64,000 bases of DNA, taken from Tupaia tana. Lineage: Eukaryota > Chordata > Mammalia > Scandentia > Tupaiidae. The position numbers and the translations under genes were made by a program. Below the pieces are notes generated by a model. The model was given only the letters and a program-made list of their open reading frames with translations, was not told the origin of the DNA and made no database searches. Shown here piece after piece: positions 33,193 through 44,489 of the stretch. Position 1 is the first letter of the stretch, and the number at the start of each line of letters is the position of its first letter. The DNA lies in the NCBI GenBank assembly GCA_026018925.1, contig JAKSZU010000005.1, positions 88,284,886 through 88,348,885 on the forward strand. Reading direction: 5' to 3'.

Positions 33193-33419
33193 CATTTCAC
33201 CAGAGAGCCCTCCTCTACCATGACACCCCTCTTATTCATTGCTTTCAGCAAATTTTAACAAGAAATCATTGAACAACCACTTTATGATTTTAAATATTTT
33301 TTCTGATTTGTCATTGTTTCCTAATCTTAAAAAAGTCTTCAAAAAAAACCTCTCTTTCTTCGGATAATACAAAAAAGGTAGTATTGTCATAGTTAAACTT
33401 GAAGGACCCTCAGTTCTTT

Positions 33420-33680
33420 TTTTTTTTTTTTTAGAGGTTTTCGCTATAGGGCGCATGTGCTTGCCTGACAGAGAGAGACATAGAGACAGAAAGCGAGAAA
33501 TCACCTCCCAGGGGGGATGGTCACGCTGCAATCCCTTCTCCCCCATTCTCCTCTTGGGATCTTGGGCACGCACGCACACGCCTTCGGCGTGAGTTCTAAG
33601 GCACTGGGTCCAGGATATGAACCACGGTCGACTACGTCGGAGTCCAGGGACATAGCCATTACGCTAACTGTTGGTTCCCT
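33420..33680 (-). mobile_element. Young tRNA-derived SINE, family A
   Basis: Full-length minus copy with 'agaggttttcgctatagggcgc' and 'acgctaactgttggttccc'. The 17-bp target duplication aggaccctcagttcttt is identical at 33403-33419 and 33681-33697. Confidence 0.97.
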
Positions 33681-33697
33681 AGGACCCTCAGTTCTTT

Positions 33698-34327
33698 AAG
33701 GATAGATATTTAGTATCATTGTTAAAAAATATACCTTGAACTTGATAGAGCTTATGCTAGAAGTAATGTTTATATTTCTAATTTTTATATTCATTCCATA
33801 TTTCCACAAACTTTTTAAAGCCCTTCGTGTGTGTGCACACATGTGTGCATGTATAAGGAGGTTCATTTAATGATGCAAGAAGAGGATCTAATAAACAAAG
33901 TTTAAGAAAATTTGCAAAGAAAAAAATGTGAAAGTAAAAGATAATTTCATGTTGCTTAAAGCTTAGGTTATTATTTCCTGAATCTTCCTTAGATTTTGAG
34001 ATTATAGGTACAGATAATATAATATTAAAATCAAGTACCTAAACCAATTAACTGGTTTAAAATATTGATAGTTAAAGCTAAATAAAATAATCCTCAGAGA
34101 AATTTAGCTAAAAACTTAAAATAATTAGATTCCAAAGGTAGTAAAAGAGATGAATAAAAACATGGAGAATCATTAACAGGTTGCAGGAAAATTTTAATAG
34201 AAAGGTGACTAAATGCCACTTTCTAGTCAATGTTTTACTAGTGGAGTTTAATCTGGTATTTCCAGGAATAAAATAAACAGACAGCTTAGCTAAATAATGG
34301 GCTACAAACAAGAGAATGCTTCTATGT
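33698..34327. other. Unassigned AT-rich DNA
   Basis: No feature recognised. Confidence 0.4.
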
Positions 34328-34591
34328 CTTTTTTTTTGATTTTTAAGAGAGATTTTTGCTGCAGGGTGTGTGCACTCACCAGAGATACAGAGAGACAGGG
34401 AGAGATAAAAAGCTAAAAGTCATCCCCTGGGGAATGGCCATGCTGCAATCCCTTCTTCATTCCCCTCTGAGGATCCTGGAGACTCATACACAGGTGCCTG
34501 GTGTGAGTTTCAAGTCACTGGGTCTGGGATTTAAACTGCAGTTGACTACATGGTGTCCAAAGAAGTAAACATTATGTCATCTGCTGGTCTC
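34328..34591 (-). mobile_element. tRNA-derived SINE, family A
   Basis: 'aagagagatttttgctgcagggtgtg', 'cctggggaatggccatgctgcaatcccttc' and 'tgtcatctgctggtct'. It is moderately diverged. Confidence 0.92.
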
Positions 34592-34608
34592 AACCTCTAT
34601 GTACTTTT

Positions 34609-34859
34609 ACTTGTTTGTTTTAGAGAGATTTTTGTTATGAGGCATGTGTGTGCACTGGAGAGGTAAAGACAGAGAGAGAAAGCAAGAAATTACCCCCTTG
34701 GGGGAAGGCCATGCCACAATCCCTTCTTGTCCATTCTCTCAGGATTTTGGGCATGTGCACACACCTGCAGTGAGTTTTAAGCCTCTGGGTCAGAGACTTG
34801 AACCACAGTCTACTATTTGGGAGTCCAGCAACATAACCATTATGCTCTCAGCTGGTCCC
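34609..34859 (-). mobile_element. tRNA-derived SINE, family A
   Basis: 'gagagatttttgttatgaggcatg', 'cccccttgggggaaggccatgccacaatccc' and 'tatgctctcagctggtccc'. It lies 18 bp after another minus copy. Confidence 0.92.
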
Positions 34860-36062
34860 CTTCTATATACTTTTAAGCAAAATATTTAATGGTAGAATAC
34901 TGGGGCCTGTTAGAATCATTAGGAAGACAGCAATGAACTTGCAGAAGTAGCAGTTCCCAGAGCACTGGAGGATTAGGCAACAGAAACTACAGCAAAGGAC
35001 ACACAGACAAACTGGCCCCACATTGCAGTTGTCCTGTGACAGAGGGATTCTCTGTGCTTGACCTTTGTTCCAGCCACTTATGTTCCAAATACTGACGGCA
35101 TTATTGACTACACCTACATCATTTCTCTTTCCATTTGCTGACTCCTTCAACTGTCTTAGCAAGAAATGCACAATATGTTTAATGAAGAAGACACAATTTT
35201 GGAAAATATACCTATAGCGAGATTGAAGAAAAATTAAAAGATGGAAAAAGGAGCTAGATTATCAGAGGACAAGTGGTTAGCATTTTCAGATAATGCTCAT
35301 ATACACAAGTATAGTCCTAGAGCTGATAGCCACTAGGCTTCAAAGGGCTCTCCCTCTTTCCAGATGCATCTTGGCAGAGATTTCAGTCTTGGGAGAGCCT
35401 TCCATGTCTGGAATTTACACACGCAAAAAACGTAGGTAGTATTTCAATTTTTGGCGTCATATTCAATAACAAAACTTATTAAAATTGATAATATTAAAGT
35501 GATTCAGAAGCATGAAGTAAAAAAATCAGGAGAAAATATTTTGGCTAGTGCTTATTGCAATATATTAAAGGTCTTACATACATTTTTCTTCTTTGTTTTC
35601 ACCATCTGTTGGATTTCACTTCTTTAACTCTTTTAAAGTATAGAACAGGATGTGAAAATTCTGGTCTTCTTCATTTTTCACATTAGCTAAAATTTAAAGC
35701 AGAATTACTGTGAAGGCCAGATGGTTGCATAATGACTGCATTTGATTTCTTTTATTTCTAGGTATTTTTGTTTGCAAATATTTCATGTTATTATCATCTA
35801 GAGATAGGTTTGCTTACAACACTGGAATCAAGACTATTTTAAAAATTCAGAGATTTTTGAGTTTTGCTTGCAGCATCATGAACTATTTTGATATTAATGT
35901 TTAGCTGTTTACAGACATATTTCCAGGGCAAAATGAAAGATCACAATAACAAACAGACTTATTTATCTCCCTTATTGGCCTTTTTGCCAGTTACCCTTCC
36001 CCATGTAAGTGGTGTTTTATTGTAAGGAAAACTTCATGCAGAGAGTTAAGCTGAAAATTTGT
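34860..36062. other. Unassigned DNA
   Basis: 34900-35170 is less AT-rich and carries a 102-codon minus-strand frame with a Cys-rich stretch, but no family was recognised. It may be an old LTR or a chance frame. Confidence 0.35.
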
Positions 36063-36137
36063 ACTTTCACTGAGTGAAAGTTCTGAAACTGGAATTTACT
36101 TTTGACTCAAAACTAAGTTATATGAGTTTTGAGTCAA
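36063..36137. promoter_or_regulatory. Two adjacent perfect inverted repeats with AP-1-like sites
   Basis: ACTTTCAC-TGA-GTGAAAGT (36063-36081) is a perfect 8-bp stem. TTGACTCAAAACT (36102-36114) and its exact complement AGTTTTGAGTCAA (36125-36137) form a 13-bp stem with a 10-base loop. Both arms of the second contain the AP-1 core TGA(G/C)TCA. A regulatory role is inference only. Confidence 0.35.
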
Positions 36138-36396
36138 TAGTCAACAAATTGTTTATGAATTGAATGGCAAAGCTGCTTTGTATCAATAGAAAGTAGCTAT
36201 AATTCTCCATTACCTCAGATAATGGGAGAATATGAAGACTGGGAACATTACAATTAGTATCATAAAAGTTGATGTGATAGAAAATATGTTTCTTGTTTTC
36301 CTTATCTAATCAAAACAAAATTTACAAGCAACAACAAAACGAACAACAAACCCCTTAGAGAATTTTAGTTTCTTTATATTAAAAAATTTAGGCTTT
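36138..36396. other. Unassigned DNA
   Basis: No feature recognised. Confidence 0.4.
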
Positions 36397-36655
36397 GGGA
36401 CCAGCTCCCAAAGCTGGTCTGGTGAATGCAGCTGGATTCAATACGGCCCACTGCTTGGCTCCAGTCCTGGACTAACCCACTTCAGAAACATGCTGGGCAC
36501 ATGTGCATGAGGCCCAAAATCTCAAGGGGAGGAAGGGATAGAGAAGGGATTGTGACGTAATGTTGCCCCATGGTGGAGACTGTGTTCTCCTCTCCCTCTC
36601 TCTCTGTCTCTGTCTTTCTTTGGTGAACACACATCTTCTAACCACAACAAATTAA
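36397..36655 (+). mobile_element. tRNA-derived SINE, diverged (C-like)
   Basis: 'gggaccagctcccaaagctggtctgg', 'gctccagtcctggac', 'gggcacatgtgcatgaggccc', 'gttgccccatgg' and a pyrimidine run. The head contains an ACCAGC...GCTGGT inverted repeat. Confidence 0.72.
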
Positions 36656-37795
36656 GCTTTGTTTAATTTATATTACTTTATACAAGCCTTATATAGCAGT
36701 CTAGGTATAATGGGGTTATAGAAACCACATTGTTAGTTAAACAGGGGAAATTTTATATAAAGAATGAATAGCTGTGATGTTCCCAAGGAAAGCCAAACCT
36801 GGAAGGGGCTGCGACCTAGTTGGAGAAGATATAACTCACCTCTGTGAAGTCCACTTTTTTGGTCAGCCGAAGTTGCTCCATTGTTCTTTGCAAGGCAGTA
36901 CTCCATGCTCAGGAGTACCCGTGGGGAGCAGGAAATAAGTAGCAGGTCATATCATGCAGTGGGAGTATTGGAGCACAGGTGGGTGCAGGTGGCCTTCTGA
37001 GCACGCATGCTGTGTGGGTTCTCATAGGAGTGGTAGGTTGATGGGAGATCCTATAGACTACAGTCTGCACGCAGGCTTTCAGAGGGAGTCTGGGGAGCAG
37101 GAAGGTAAAAGAAGGTGTCCGGTCACCATTGCAGCAGGAAGCCTTCAGCGTATTCGGCTGGCCACAGAAAGATTGTCAGCAGTCCTACTCTGCCTAGACC
37201 ATTATAAGCAAGATTCTCTTCCTTCTTCAATGTCTCATCAGTGCTCACCACTGAGAAAACTTAATAATGTGCTCAATTAAAAGGAGAAAAACAAAAGGAA
37301 TTTTGTTGTTTATTCCAGGGTACTTACTGAAGGGTACCGTCAGAGATGAGAAGCAATGAATTAATAACTGACAACATGATTAAATTCAGGTAATTCATTC
37401 TCTGGTTACTCAGCATTCGTAAGCATTCCTCTGCATACATTCAAATTTACTGCAACAAAAATATTCTATATTTGTGCCCAAAGCACCCACATCTTTCTCT
37501 CATAAAAGTGGAGAAGTTCTCTTCTGCAAAATGAGAATATGTACATTCTCAGCAGTTATTGTATCTGTCAAGGATGAATATTTACTTCTCAAATCTGATC
37601 AATGGCTCATACATTATTCTGTATTGTCAAATATTCTGTTACTTAAAGACTGAATTATAAAATTAACTTCCAATAATTAGTCTTTATGCAAATAAAGATG
37701 GCAAGAAGGAAAAAATGAGCACACAGATGTAATAAAAAGAAAACATGAAAACTTCCCACACTCCTTGTTTTGTAATTTATTGTGAGGTCATCATT
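36656..37795. other. Unassigned block, partly G+C-richer
   Basis: 36770-37290 is clearly less AT-rich and has a 108-codon plus-strand frame with no recognisable domain. Its texture suggests an old interspersed repeat or pseudogene, but I cannot name it. 37300-37795 is plain AT-rich DNA. Confidence 0.35.
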
Positions 37796-38043
37796 CTTTT
37801 TTTTAGAAAGGATTTTTGCCTTAGGGCATGTGCATTCATCAGAGAGAGAAAGAGACAGTGAGAAATCTTCCCCCAGAGGAGATAGCCATGATACAATCCC
37901 TTTTTTTCTATTGTCCTCCTAGGATTTTGGGTATGCCTATACATGCACCCAGCATGATTTTCAAGAGGCCGTGTATGGGACTCGAACTGTGGTCAGTCAA
38001 GTGGGAGCCCAGTCACCTTAACCACTATGCAACCTGCTGGCCC
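37796..38043 (-). mobile_element. tRNA-derived SINE, family A, diverged
   Basis: 'aaaggatttttgccttagggcatg', 'gactcgaactgtggtcagtcaag' and 'atgcaacctgctggccc'. Confidence 0.88.
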
Positions 38044-38057
38044 TGAGATGACAGGGT

Positions 38058-38332
38058 TTTTTTTTTTTTCTTTATTAATCTAAAAATTTTTAGAGAAATT
38101 TTTGCTATAGGGCATGTGCAGTTGTCAGAGAAACAGAGAGAGAGAGAAAGCAAGAAATCAACCCCTGTGGGGGGGATGGCTATGCCTCAATCCCTTCTCC
38201 AATCTCCTCTCAGGATTTTGGGCATACATGCACATGCACCCAATGTGTTCCAAACTGCTGGGTCTAGGACTTGAACCGCTGTTGTCTACATGGGAGTCCA
38301 GTGACATAACCATTACACCATCTGCTGGTCCC
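38058..38332 (-). mobile_element. tRNA-derived SINE, family A (3' unit of a tandem pair)
   Basis: 'tagagaaatttttgctatagggcatgtgc', 'ggacttgaaccgctgttgtctacatgggag' and 'catctgctggtcc'. It is directly joined to the next unit with no A-tail between them. Confidence 0.92.
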
Positions 38333-38572
38333 GAGAGGTTTTTGCTATAGGGCGCGTGTGCTCGCTAGACAGACAGAGAGATAGAAAGCAAGAAATCACC
38401 CCCTAGGGGGATGGCCATGCAGCAATCCCTTCTCCTCCAGTCTCCTTTTGGGATCTTAGGCACGCACGCACACGCACCCAGCATGAGTTTTAAGCCATCG
38501 GTCCGGGGCACGAACCGCAGTCGACCACATGGGAGTCCAGTGACATAGCCATTATGCTAACTGCTGGTCCCC
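38333..38572 (-). mobile_element. tRNA-derived SINE, family A (5' unit of a tandem pair)
   Basis: Begins 'gagaggtttttgctatagggcgcg' right after the previous unit's head and ends 'aactgctggtcccc'. It is less diverged than its neighbour. On the minus strand the two form a head-to-tail dimer without an A linker. Confidence 0.93.
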
Positions 38573-38649
38573 ATGAATGCTTTGATTTTTAACTACTGTG
38601 TATTTCATATTTTTCTTGCTCTCGTCAGAACCTTGACTTCTCTTTATAT

Positions 38650-38872
38650 TGATTGTTTTGTTTTGAAGGCACTTACCAAAGAGCGAGAACAAGCACTCTC
38701 CAAGTGGGTGTGATTATACCACAATCCGTTGTCCTCCATTTCTCCTTTCCATCAGGATTTCGGTCAAGCATGCACATATGCCTAATATTTTTTCCATGTG
38801 TCTGAGGCCTAGATTCATTTTGTGATTGGCCATGATCTGGTTGCCTTAACCACTAAGCTGCTGGGGCAGCCT
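38650..38872 (-). mobile_element. tRNA-derived SINE, family C
   Basis: 'gttttgaaggcacttaccaaagagcgag', 'gtgtgattataccacaatcc', 'catcaggatttcggtcaagcatgcac' and 'taaccactaagctgctggggcagcc'. Confidence 0.66.
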
Positions 38873-39046
38873 CTTTCTGAACTCTTTACTTGAGGAAGTA
38901 ACTTAATCTTTCATTCCTGAAAGTAGGGAGGAAGAGAGAGGGTGTTAATTATTAACATTTGTAGAACTGAGGAACCTAGAAGGGGTACTTGACAAAGTTT
39001 ATGTAAAAATGAACTTAAAGTATGTATTTATATTAAATTTTTATTT

Positions 39047-39312
39047 TTAGAGAGAGATTTTTGCTTTAGAATGTGTGTGCTTGGCCAAGAGATGTAGACA
39101 ACCGTGGTTTGAGTGCCAGACCCAGTGGCGTGAAACTCACGCAGGGAAAATGCGCACGTGTGCCGCAAATCCAAGAGAAGAATGGAAGAGAAGGGATTGA
39201 GGCATGACCAAATCCCATGGATGGTGATTTTTCAATTCCTGCCTCTTTGTCTCTATCTGTCTCTCTGGTGAGCACACATACCTTATAGCAAAAACGTCTC
39301 TTAAAAAAAAAA
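39047..39312. mobile_element. Rearranged (fold-back) SINE, family A
   Basis: 39047-39094 reads as the minus-strand 3' end of the SINE ('gagagagatttttgctttagaatgtgtgtgc'). From about 39100 the sequence switches to plus orientation, starting near the B box ('caaccgtggtttgagtgcc') and running to the usual end ('acacataccttatagcaaaaacg') and A-tail at 39312. The first 48 bp are thus an inverted copy of the last 48 bp, and the tRNA-like 5' head is missing. Confidence 0.85.
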
Positions 39313-39523
39313 TATATATATAACATATATACATATATATTTAATATACTCAAAAATGAAAAATTATCTGCTGATTATACTTGTATGGTAATATCTTTGA
39401 CTTGACTAGTATGCACTGTACTCATGCTGTGGGAAACTATGCCTTACACCTGTAAAATGTACAGCGACTAAATGTAAATTGAAAAAAATATATAATAATT
39501 TTTTTAAAAAGATGCAGAATACT

Positions 39524-39778
39524 GGGACCAGCAGTTAGCGTAATGGCTATGTCACTGGACTCCCACATAGTCAACCGTGGTTTGCGTCCCGGACCTGGTG
39601 GCTTAAAACTCACGCCGGGCGCGTGTGCGTGCGTGCCCAAGATCCCAAGAGGAGAATGGAGGAGAAGGGATTGCGGCGTGACCATCCCCCCTGGGGGGTG
39701 ATTTCTTGCTTTCTGTCTCTCTGTCTCTCTCTGTCTGTCTGGCGAGCGCACGCGCCCTATAGCAAATCCTCTTAAAAA
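39524..39778 (+). mobile_element. Young tRNA-derived SINE, family A
   Basis: Full-length CpG-rich plus copy with 'gggaccagcagttagcgtaatgg', 'cacgccgggcgcgtgtgcgtgcg' and 'gcgagcgcacgcgccctatagc'. The flanking 'aaagatgcagaatact' (to 39523) and 'aaagatacagaatact' (to 39795) are a target duplication with one mismatch. Confidence 0.97.
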
Positions 39779-39844
39779 AAAAGATACAGAATACTATTTT
39801 TGGATCTTACCTTCTGGTGACAACTAACCTGTTTTGCTTTTCCT

Positions 39845-40123
39845 TTTATTTATTTATATTTTTTATCATATCAAAGAGCACATCCATGTGTATATGAGAG
39901 AGAGAGAGAGAGAGAGAGACAGAGAAGGGGGGGGGGTGGAGAAAGTACCACCCAATGGAGCCATATTTTTTTTTCCCTCCAAGTTTGCTTCCCATCAGAA
40001 TCCTGGCTAGGTGTGTCTGCTCCTGGTGTGTAAGCTGCTGAGATCAGGACTCTTAACTTTATGGCTATGCAGGATCCAATTTCCTCTGCATAGTACTTAA
40101 CTGCTGCACTCTGGGGCCAGCCC
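39845..40123 (-). mobile_element. tRNA-derived SINE, family C
   Basis: 'ttatcatatcaaagagcacatcc', then (GA)n at 39895-39920 and an interrupted poly(G), 'accacccaatggagcc', 'cccatcagaatcctggc' and 'gcactctggggccagccc'. Confidence 0.66.
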
Positions 40124-40768
40124 TAACTTCAGTTTTAAAGAACAAAGGAAGGATAGGAGGCAGGATAAACACCTATAACTTATACGCAAGGTGAGAAATC
40201 TAATAAGGTAATCCTGAATAAAAGCAAAGACCTCTGATTATTATAGCACATCATTGTAATAGTAAGTAGAGTTAAAGAAGGGGGAAAAAAGATCCACAAT
40301 AAGACATAGCACAAATAAGAACAGGCTATTTTAGGAAAGAAAAATTGTAATTGCTTTCACATATAATTATAGCAAAAATCAAAATGTGAAAAATGTAGCA
40401 AACCAATAGCATACTCATTTCTTCAACAGGAAACATAATAGCTTTAGAATTGTATTTTTCCCCCCACAGAGTTATATTTTTGGTTGTGAATTATGGTTAG
40501 CTCAGTTGTATTTTAATATAATCTGAGAATGCAGAGATGCTTGGAAATCTTGTTACATTCTGAAAATATTATTTTGGAGTTTACTTGTAATATGAGATGG
40601 ACTACTTACTCTCTCTCTCAGTGTGTTGTACTTGTTAGCTAAAGACTAAGGCTAAAATGTTACAATGGGGTCATTTTCTTCAGCAAACATATGAACATAT
40701 ACCAACCTTGGGTCTTTCTCTCCATTTGCTACTACTCAGGGTTTTATAACTAACTGTAAGGGCTGCTT
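40124..40768. other. Unassigned AT-rich DNA
   Basis: No feature recognised. Confidence 0.4.
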
Positions 40769-40786
40769 AAAAATTAGCTATTCCTT

Positions 40787-41052
40787 GGGACCAGCAGTTA
40801 GCATAATGGCTATGTCGCTGGACTCCCACGTAGTCGACCGCGGTTCGAGTCCCGGACCCGGCGGATTAAACTCACGCCGGGCGTGTGTGCGTGCGTGCCC
40901 AAGATCCCGAGAGGAGAATGGAGGAGAAGGGATTGCGGCGTGGCCATCCCCCCTGGGGGGTGATTTCCTGCTTTCTATCTCTCTGTCTCTCTCTGTCTGT
41001 CTGGCGAGCACACGCGCCCTATAGCGAAAAACCTCTCCAAAAAAAAAAAAAA
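40787..41052 (+). mobile_element. Young tRNA-derived SINE, family A
   Basis: Full-length CpG-rich copy with an intact B box GGTTCGAGTCC. By eye it differs at only a handful of positions from the copy at 52582. The 16-bp target duplication aaaaattagctattcc is identical at 40769-40784 and 41053-41068. Confidence 0.97.
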
Positions 41053-41068
41053 AAAAATTAGCTATTCC

Positions 41069-42169
41069 AGTTACTAATGGGAAAATAGGAGTGAGGGTGT
41101 AAATATTAAGATATAATCCTTTTTATACTGCTTTTTGGTTTATTTAATACAATAGTCGCACAAATAGAAAAAAAAATAAAGCTGTCAGAATATTATGGGG
41201 GAGAAGTAGAATTTATATTATTCTAGGCTTATTGCTTGGAACAGTTTTAGAAAAGTCCAAATCCTCCCTATATGCCCCTTTGGGAACTTCTGCTTCTTAG
41301 TTATGGTTGGATTTAGAACAGAGCTTTTTCACTGAGTCATTAGGGAAAAAATGAGCATGCTCATTTCACTTCCAATAAAGCAAAAACCTGGCTACAACAA
41401 TAGAAATGTAAAACTCTAAATTATGTATTAAATGCATACCTTTAAGATTGAAGGAATGTTTCTTCATATTTCTATTATACTACTATGACTTTTATAAAAT
41501 TATTGCAAAATAAAGGCTGGGAGTAACATTACATGTGTTTATAAAATTAAAATGAATAGTTGTGCCAGGATTTTTTTTAAGTCAGAAAATTAAGTCAAAG
41601 TTATTCTTTCAATATTATAATTATAGTCCTGAAAAAGAGAAATGCAGATATTTAACATTATGTAGAGTAACTTATTGCAGTACCTGAAATATATTAGTTC
41701 TGCAATACATATATATTTTCTTGCAGTATTGAAATTCAACTATCTATAATTGAAGATCTAGCCAAATGGCAACCCATTATAAATCCCGTATAATAAATAA
41801 GATACAGACAAAAATAATAACTCTAACTATATAGCATGTTCTTCTAATCAAGGACTATAGAAGTCTATGTCATGGCCCCACTGTCTTATGCTTTCAAAAT
41901 GATAAAATATTTGGTATTTGTGAAGTGTTTTGTTCTTTTTTTGTTTTTGTAAGACACGAGAGTGGCTGCAGGAGAAGAGAAGCTGAATATCTCTACCTCT
42001 CCTGCAAGTTTGCACCATGGTCGACTTCAATAAAATTCATTCATCTCACATTTAAGTCTGTAAAATCTCACTGACTGTGTGAATAAAATACATACAATGT
42101 GAGTTAGTCACAGACTACTCTTTATATAGTAGAACATTTTTATACTATTATACAGTATGGTTAAAGGAA
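41069..42169. other. Unassigned AT-rich DNA
   Basis: About 1.1 kb with no recognised repeat or gene. Confidence 0.4.
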
Positions 42170-42550
42170 AACTTTAGCCAAGTAAGTTTAGCAGTTTACC
42201 TGAACAAAGCACAGTTCATGAATCGGGCCATCCTCAGAACTGAGAAATGTTCAGAAAACTTGATCCAGCATGGGGAGCGACAGCGTTGATGGACAGAAAA
42301 ATGAAGTGTCCTACAGAAACAGTTCAGTTACAGCTTATCATTTGCCTTCTATAGACATGGTCTGAATAGTTAGCCTGGGATCGAACCTCAGCTGCCAATT
42401 GCCTCTGTCTCAGGCACTTGTTGCAAGAATATACTTTCAGATTAGGTTGGATTTGCTTACATACTAAATTAGATTGCAGTTCGCTACACTACGTAGGAAC
42501 TCAATTCAGGCTCTGTTTAGTTAATTTTAGCAAATTTATATCTTTCCGAA
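42170..42550 (+). mobile_element. Possible old LTR
   Basis: 'cagttacagcttatcatttgcc', 'gacatggtctgaatagttagcctggg', 'ctcaggcacttgttgcaag', 'tacactacgtaggaactcaattcaggctctg' and 'ttaattttagcaaattta' fit a mammalian ERV-type LTR that I recall in outline. The family name is uncertain and no LTR ends were read. Confidence 0.4.
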
Positions 42551-42936
42551 ATAAATAGGAGCAGATTTTTTCAAACTTTTGAGAAACTGATTATTGTCAT
42601 GCTAAATGGATGATTCCTGACTTACAATAACTCCTTTTGTTCGGTTGGTTTTTGTTACTTGTCTGTATCAAATACATTTTTGACTTATGAAGTATTTATT
42701 GGGATGTCACACCATATAAGTTGAGAAACAGTTGCATAAATATCTCCAGAATGATTAGACTTTCTCTTCACCTGCTTTTGTGGGATTAATGTAACTTCTA
42801 ACAAAACTGGACAAAAATAATAGCTAAATAAAGTTTTAAGTAGATTTATTTTAAAAATGTATATGCAAATAGTCTCCTTAAGCCATAGTGAACCCATTTG
42901 TACAATAAAACAAAAATAAAAGTTAGCAAGCAAGAC

Positions 42937-42986
<50 letters not shown>

Positions 42987-43553
42987 CTAGGAATGCAAAG
43001 TTATTGATGATTACATGCATGTTTAAGCCACTATGCAGTATATTCTGGATTGGAAATCACATTTTGTATGCTGTGACGATGCTTAGGGAATGAATGTAAA
43101 TTAATTTTAAAAAGTCTCAGAAAAAAATAAATAAAAAATAAAAAATAAAAAATAAATTAAGAAAAAAAGAAGAATCACTGTCTATAGAGTTCATCTATAC
43201 ACCTCCAGAGAAAGCCAATCAGCATGAATATAGGACTGAAGAGAGCAAATGGATGCCTACCTCCATGAGCATTTATGCAGATCATCCAGTTCAGTTTTGG
43301 AGGCACTCAACTGATACAGGAATCTTTTCCTCTTGTTCGTGCAACATCCTGACCCCATGAAAGGAAGAAATAAGCCTAAGAGAGAGAGGTAGCTCTCCTC
43401 AGCATCATTTGTCAGGTTTACCAATATTTTTGTAATCATTGATTAGCCTTAATTACCTCCTTTTCTGTTAGAAGTAGTTAGGGCTATTTCTGTATTTGTT
43501 TTTCTTTTCTTTTTCTTTTCTATTTTCTTTCTTTTACTTGTCATTACCATTTT
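42551..43553. other. Unassigned DNA with a (TA)n microsatellite
   Basis: A (TA)n run of about 43 bp lies at 42941-42983. (AAATA)n-like A-rich repeats lie at 43122-43165. No gene recognised. Confidence 0.5.
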
Positions 43554-43823
43554 CCTGCAGAGCTTTTTTAGGTTTATACCATAAGGTGCATGTATTCGCA
43601 AGAGAGAGACAGAGAGACAGTAAGAGGGAAAGTGAGGAATCACCTCCCAAGAAGGTTGGCCACACCAAAGGCCACACCATTTTTTCTTTCATCTTTCTCC
43701 CAGGATTTGGGGCATATACGCACACCCACCAGAGTGATTCTCATGCTGCCAGATCTGGAGCTCAATCCATAGCAGGCCACGTAGTAGTCCACCACCTCAA
43801 CCACCACATCATCTGCTAGCCCT
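43554..43823 (-). mobile_element. tRNA-derived SINE, family C/A
   Basis: 'tttttaggtttataccataaggtgc', 'gaagcttggccacacc'-like middle ('gttggccacaccaaaggcc'), 'cccaggatttggggc' and 'catctgctagcccta'. Frames of 107 and 75 codons across it are repeat by-products. Confidence 0.78.
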
Positions 43824-44489
43824 AGGCATTTTTTAATAATGTAGAATCTGAGTAAAATGTGCACCATTTTTCAATTCAGCTCTGAAAAAAATGAAGCACT
43901 GTATTTTGTGTGATAAAAATACACAATAGTTCAGTTACAATATAAGAAAAGGGAATCAAATAATCTTGATGTGAATATCATCGTTGCCAATTATTAGACA
44001 CATTATATTCTGTCGACTTCTTTTGCATTTTCGATTTCTTTTGCCTCAATTTCACTATAGACTAAATGGTTTATCAAAAATTTCTTCCATAAAATGATAC
44101 CTTTAAAAAAGTATACTTTCGTGAGCATACTTTTCATCAAAACACAGATTTTGTAATTTATCCTACATACAGAAGATTTGTTCAAAGGCAGTCATATGCA
44201 GGAGCTCAGCATCTCACAGAGAGAAAAGGCTGGCAGATCTGCAATTTAGAGTTGCCCCAGAGGCACTTTTCATAACTCTAACAGCTCAGCTTACACATTG
44301 CACTTAATCACTGAACATTTATAATGAATCTAACACTGGCAAAGTCATAGAATTCCTAATTTTCTCAGCATTGTGAAGAGCTAAACTCAAATCTCTCAGC
44401 CTCAGCTAATTCCAAACTTTCTCAATTCTTACTCTCCACCTATATTTTCTTATATCTTGGTCTAAGGTATAGATCAGAACTGGTGAGGT
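43824..44489. other. Unassigned DNA
   Basis: No feature recognised. Confidence 0.4.

Noticed and set aside
34863-35171. 102-codon minus-strand frame with a Cys-rich stretch
   Set aside because: It has no recognisable domain, no splice or promoter context, and the length is within chance expectation for this window.
36954-37280. 108-codon plus-strand frame
   Set aside because: It lies in the G+C-richer unassigned block. No motif and no start context beyond chance. It is kept only as a finding about the block.
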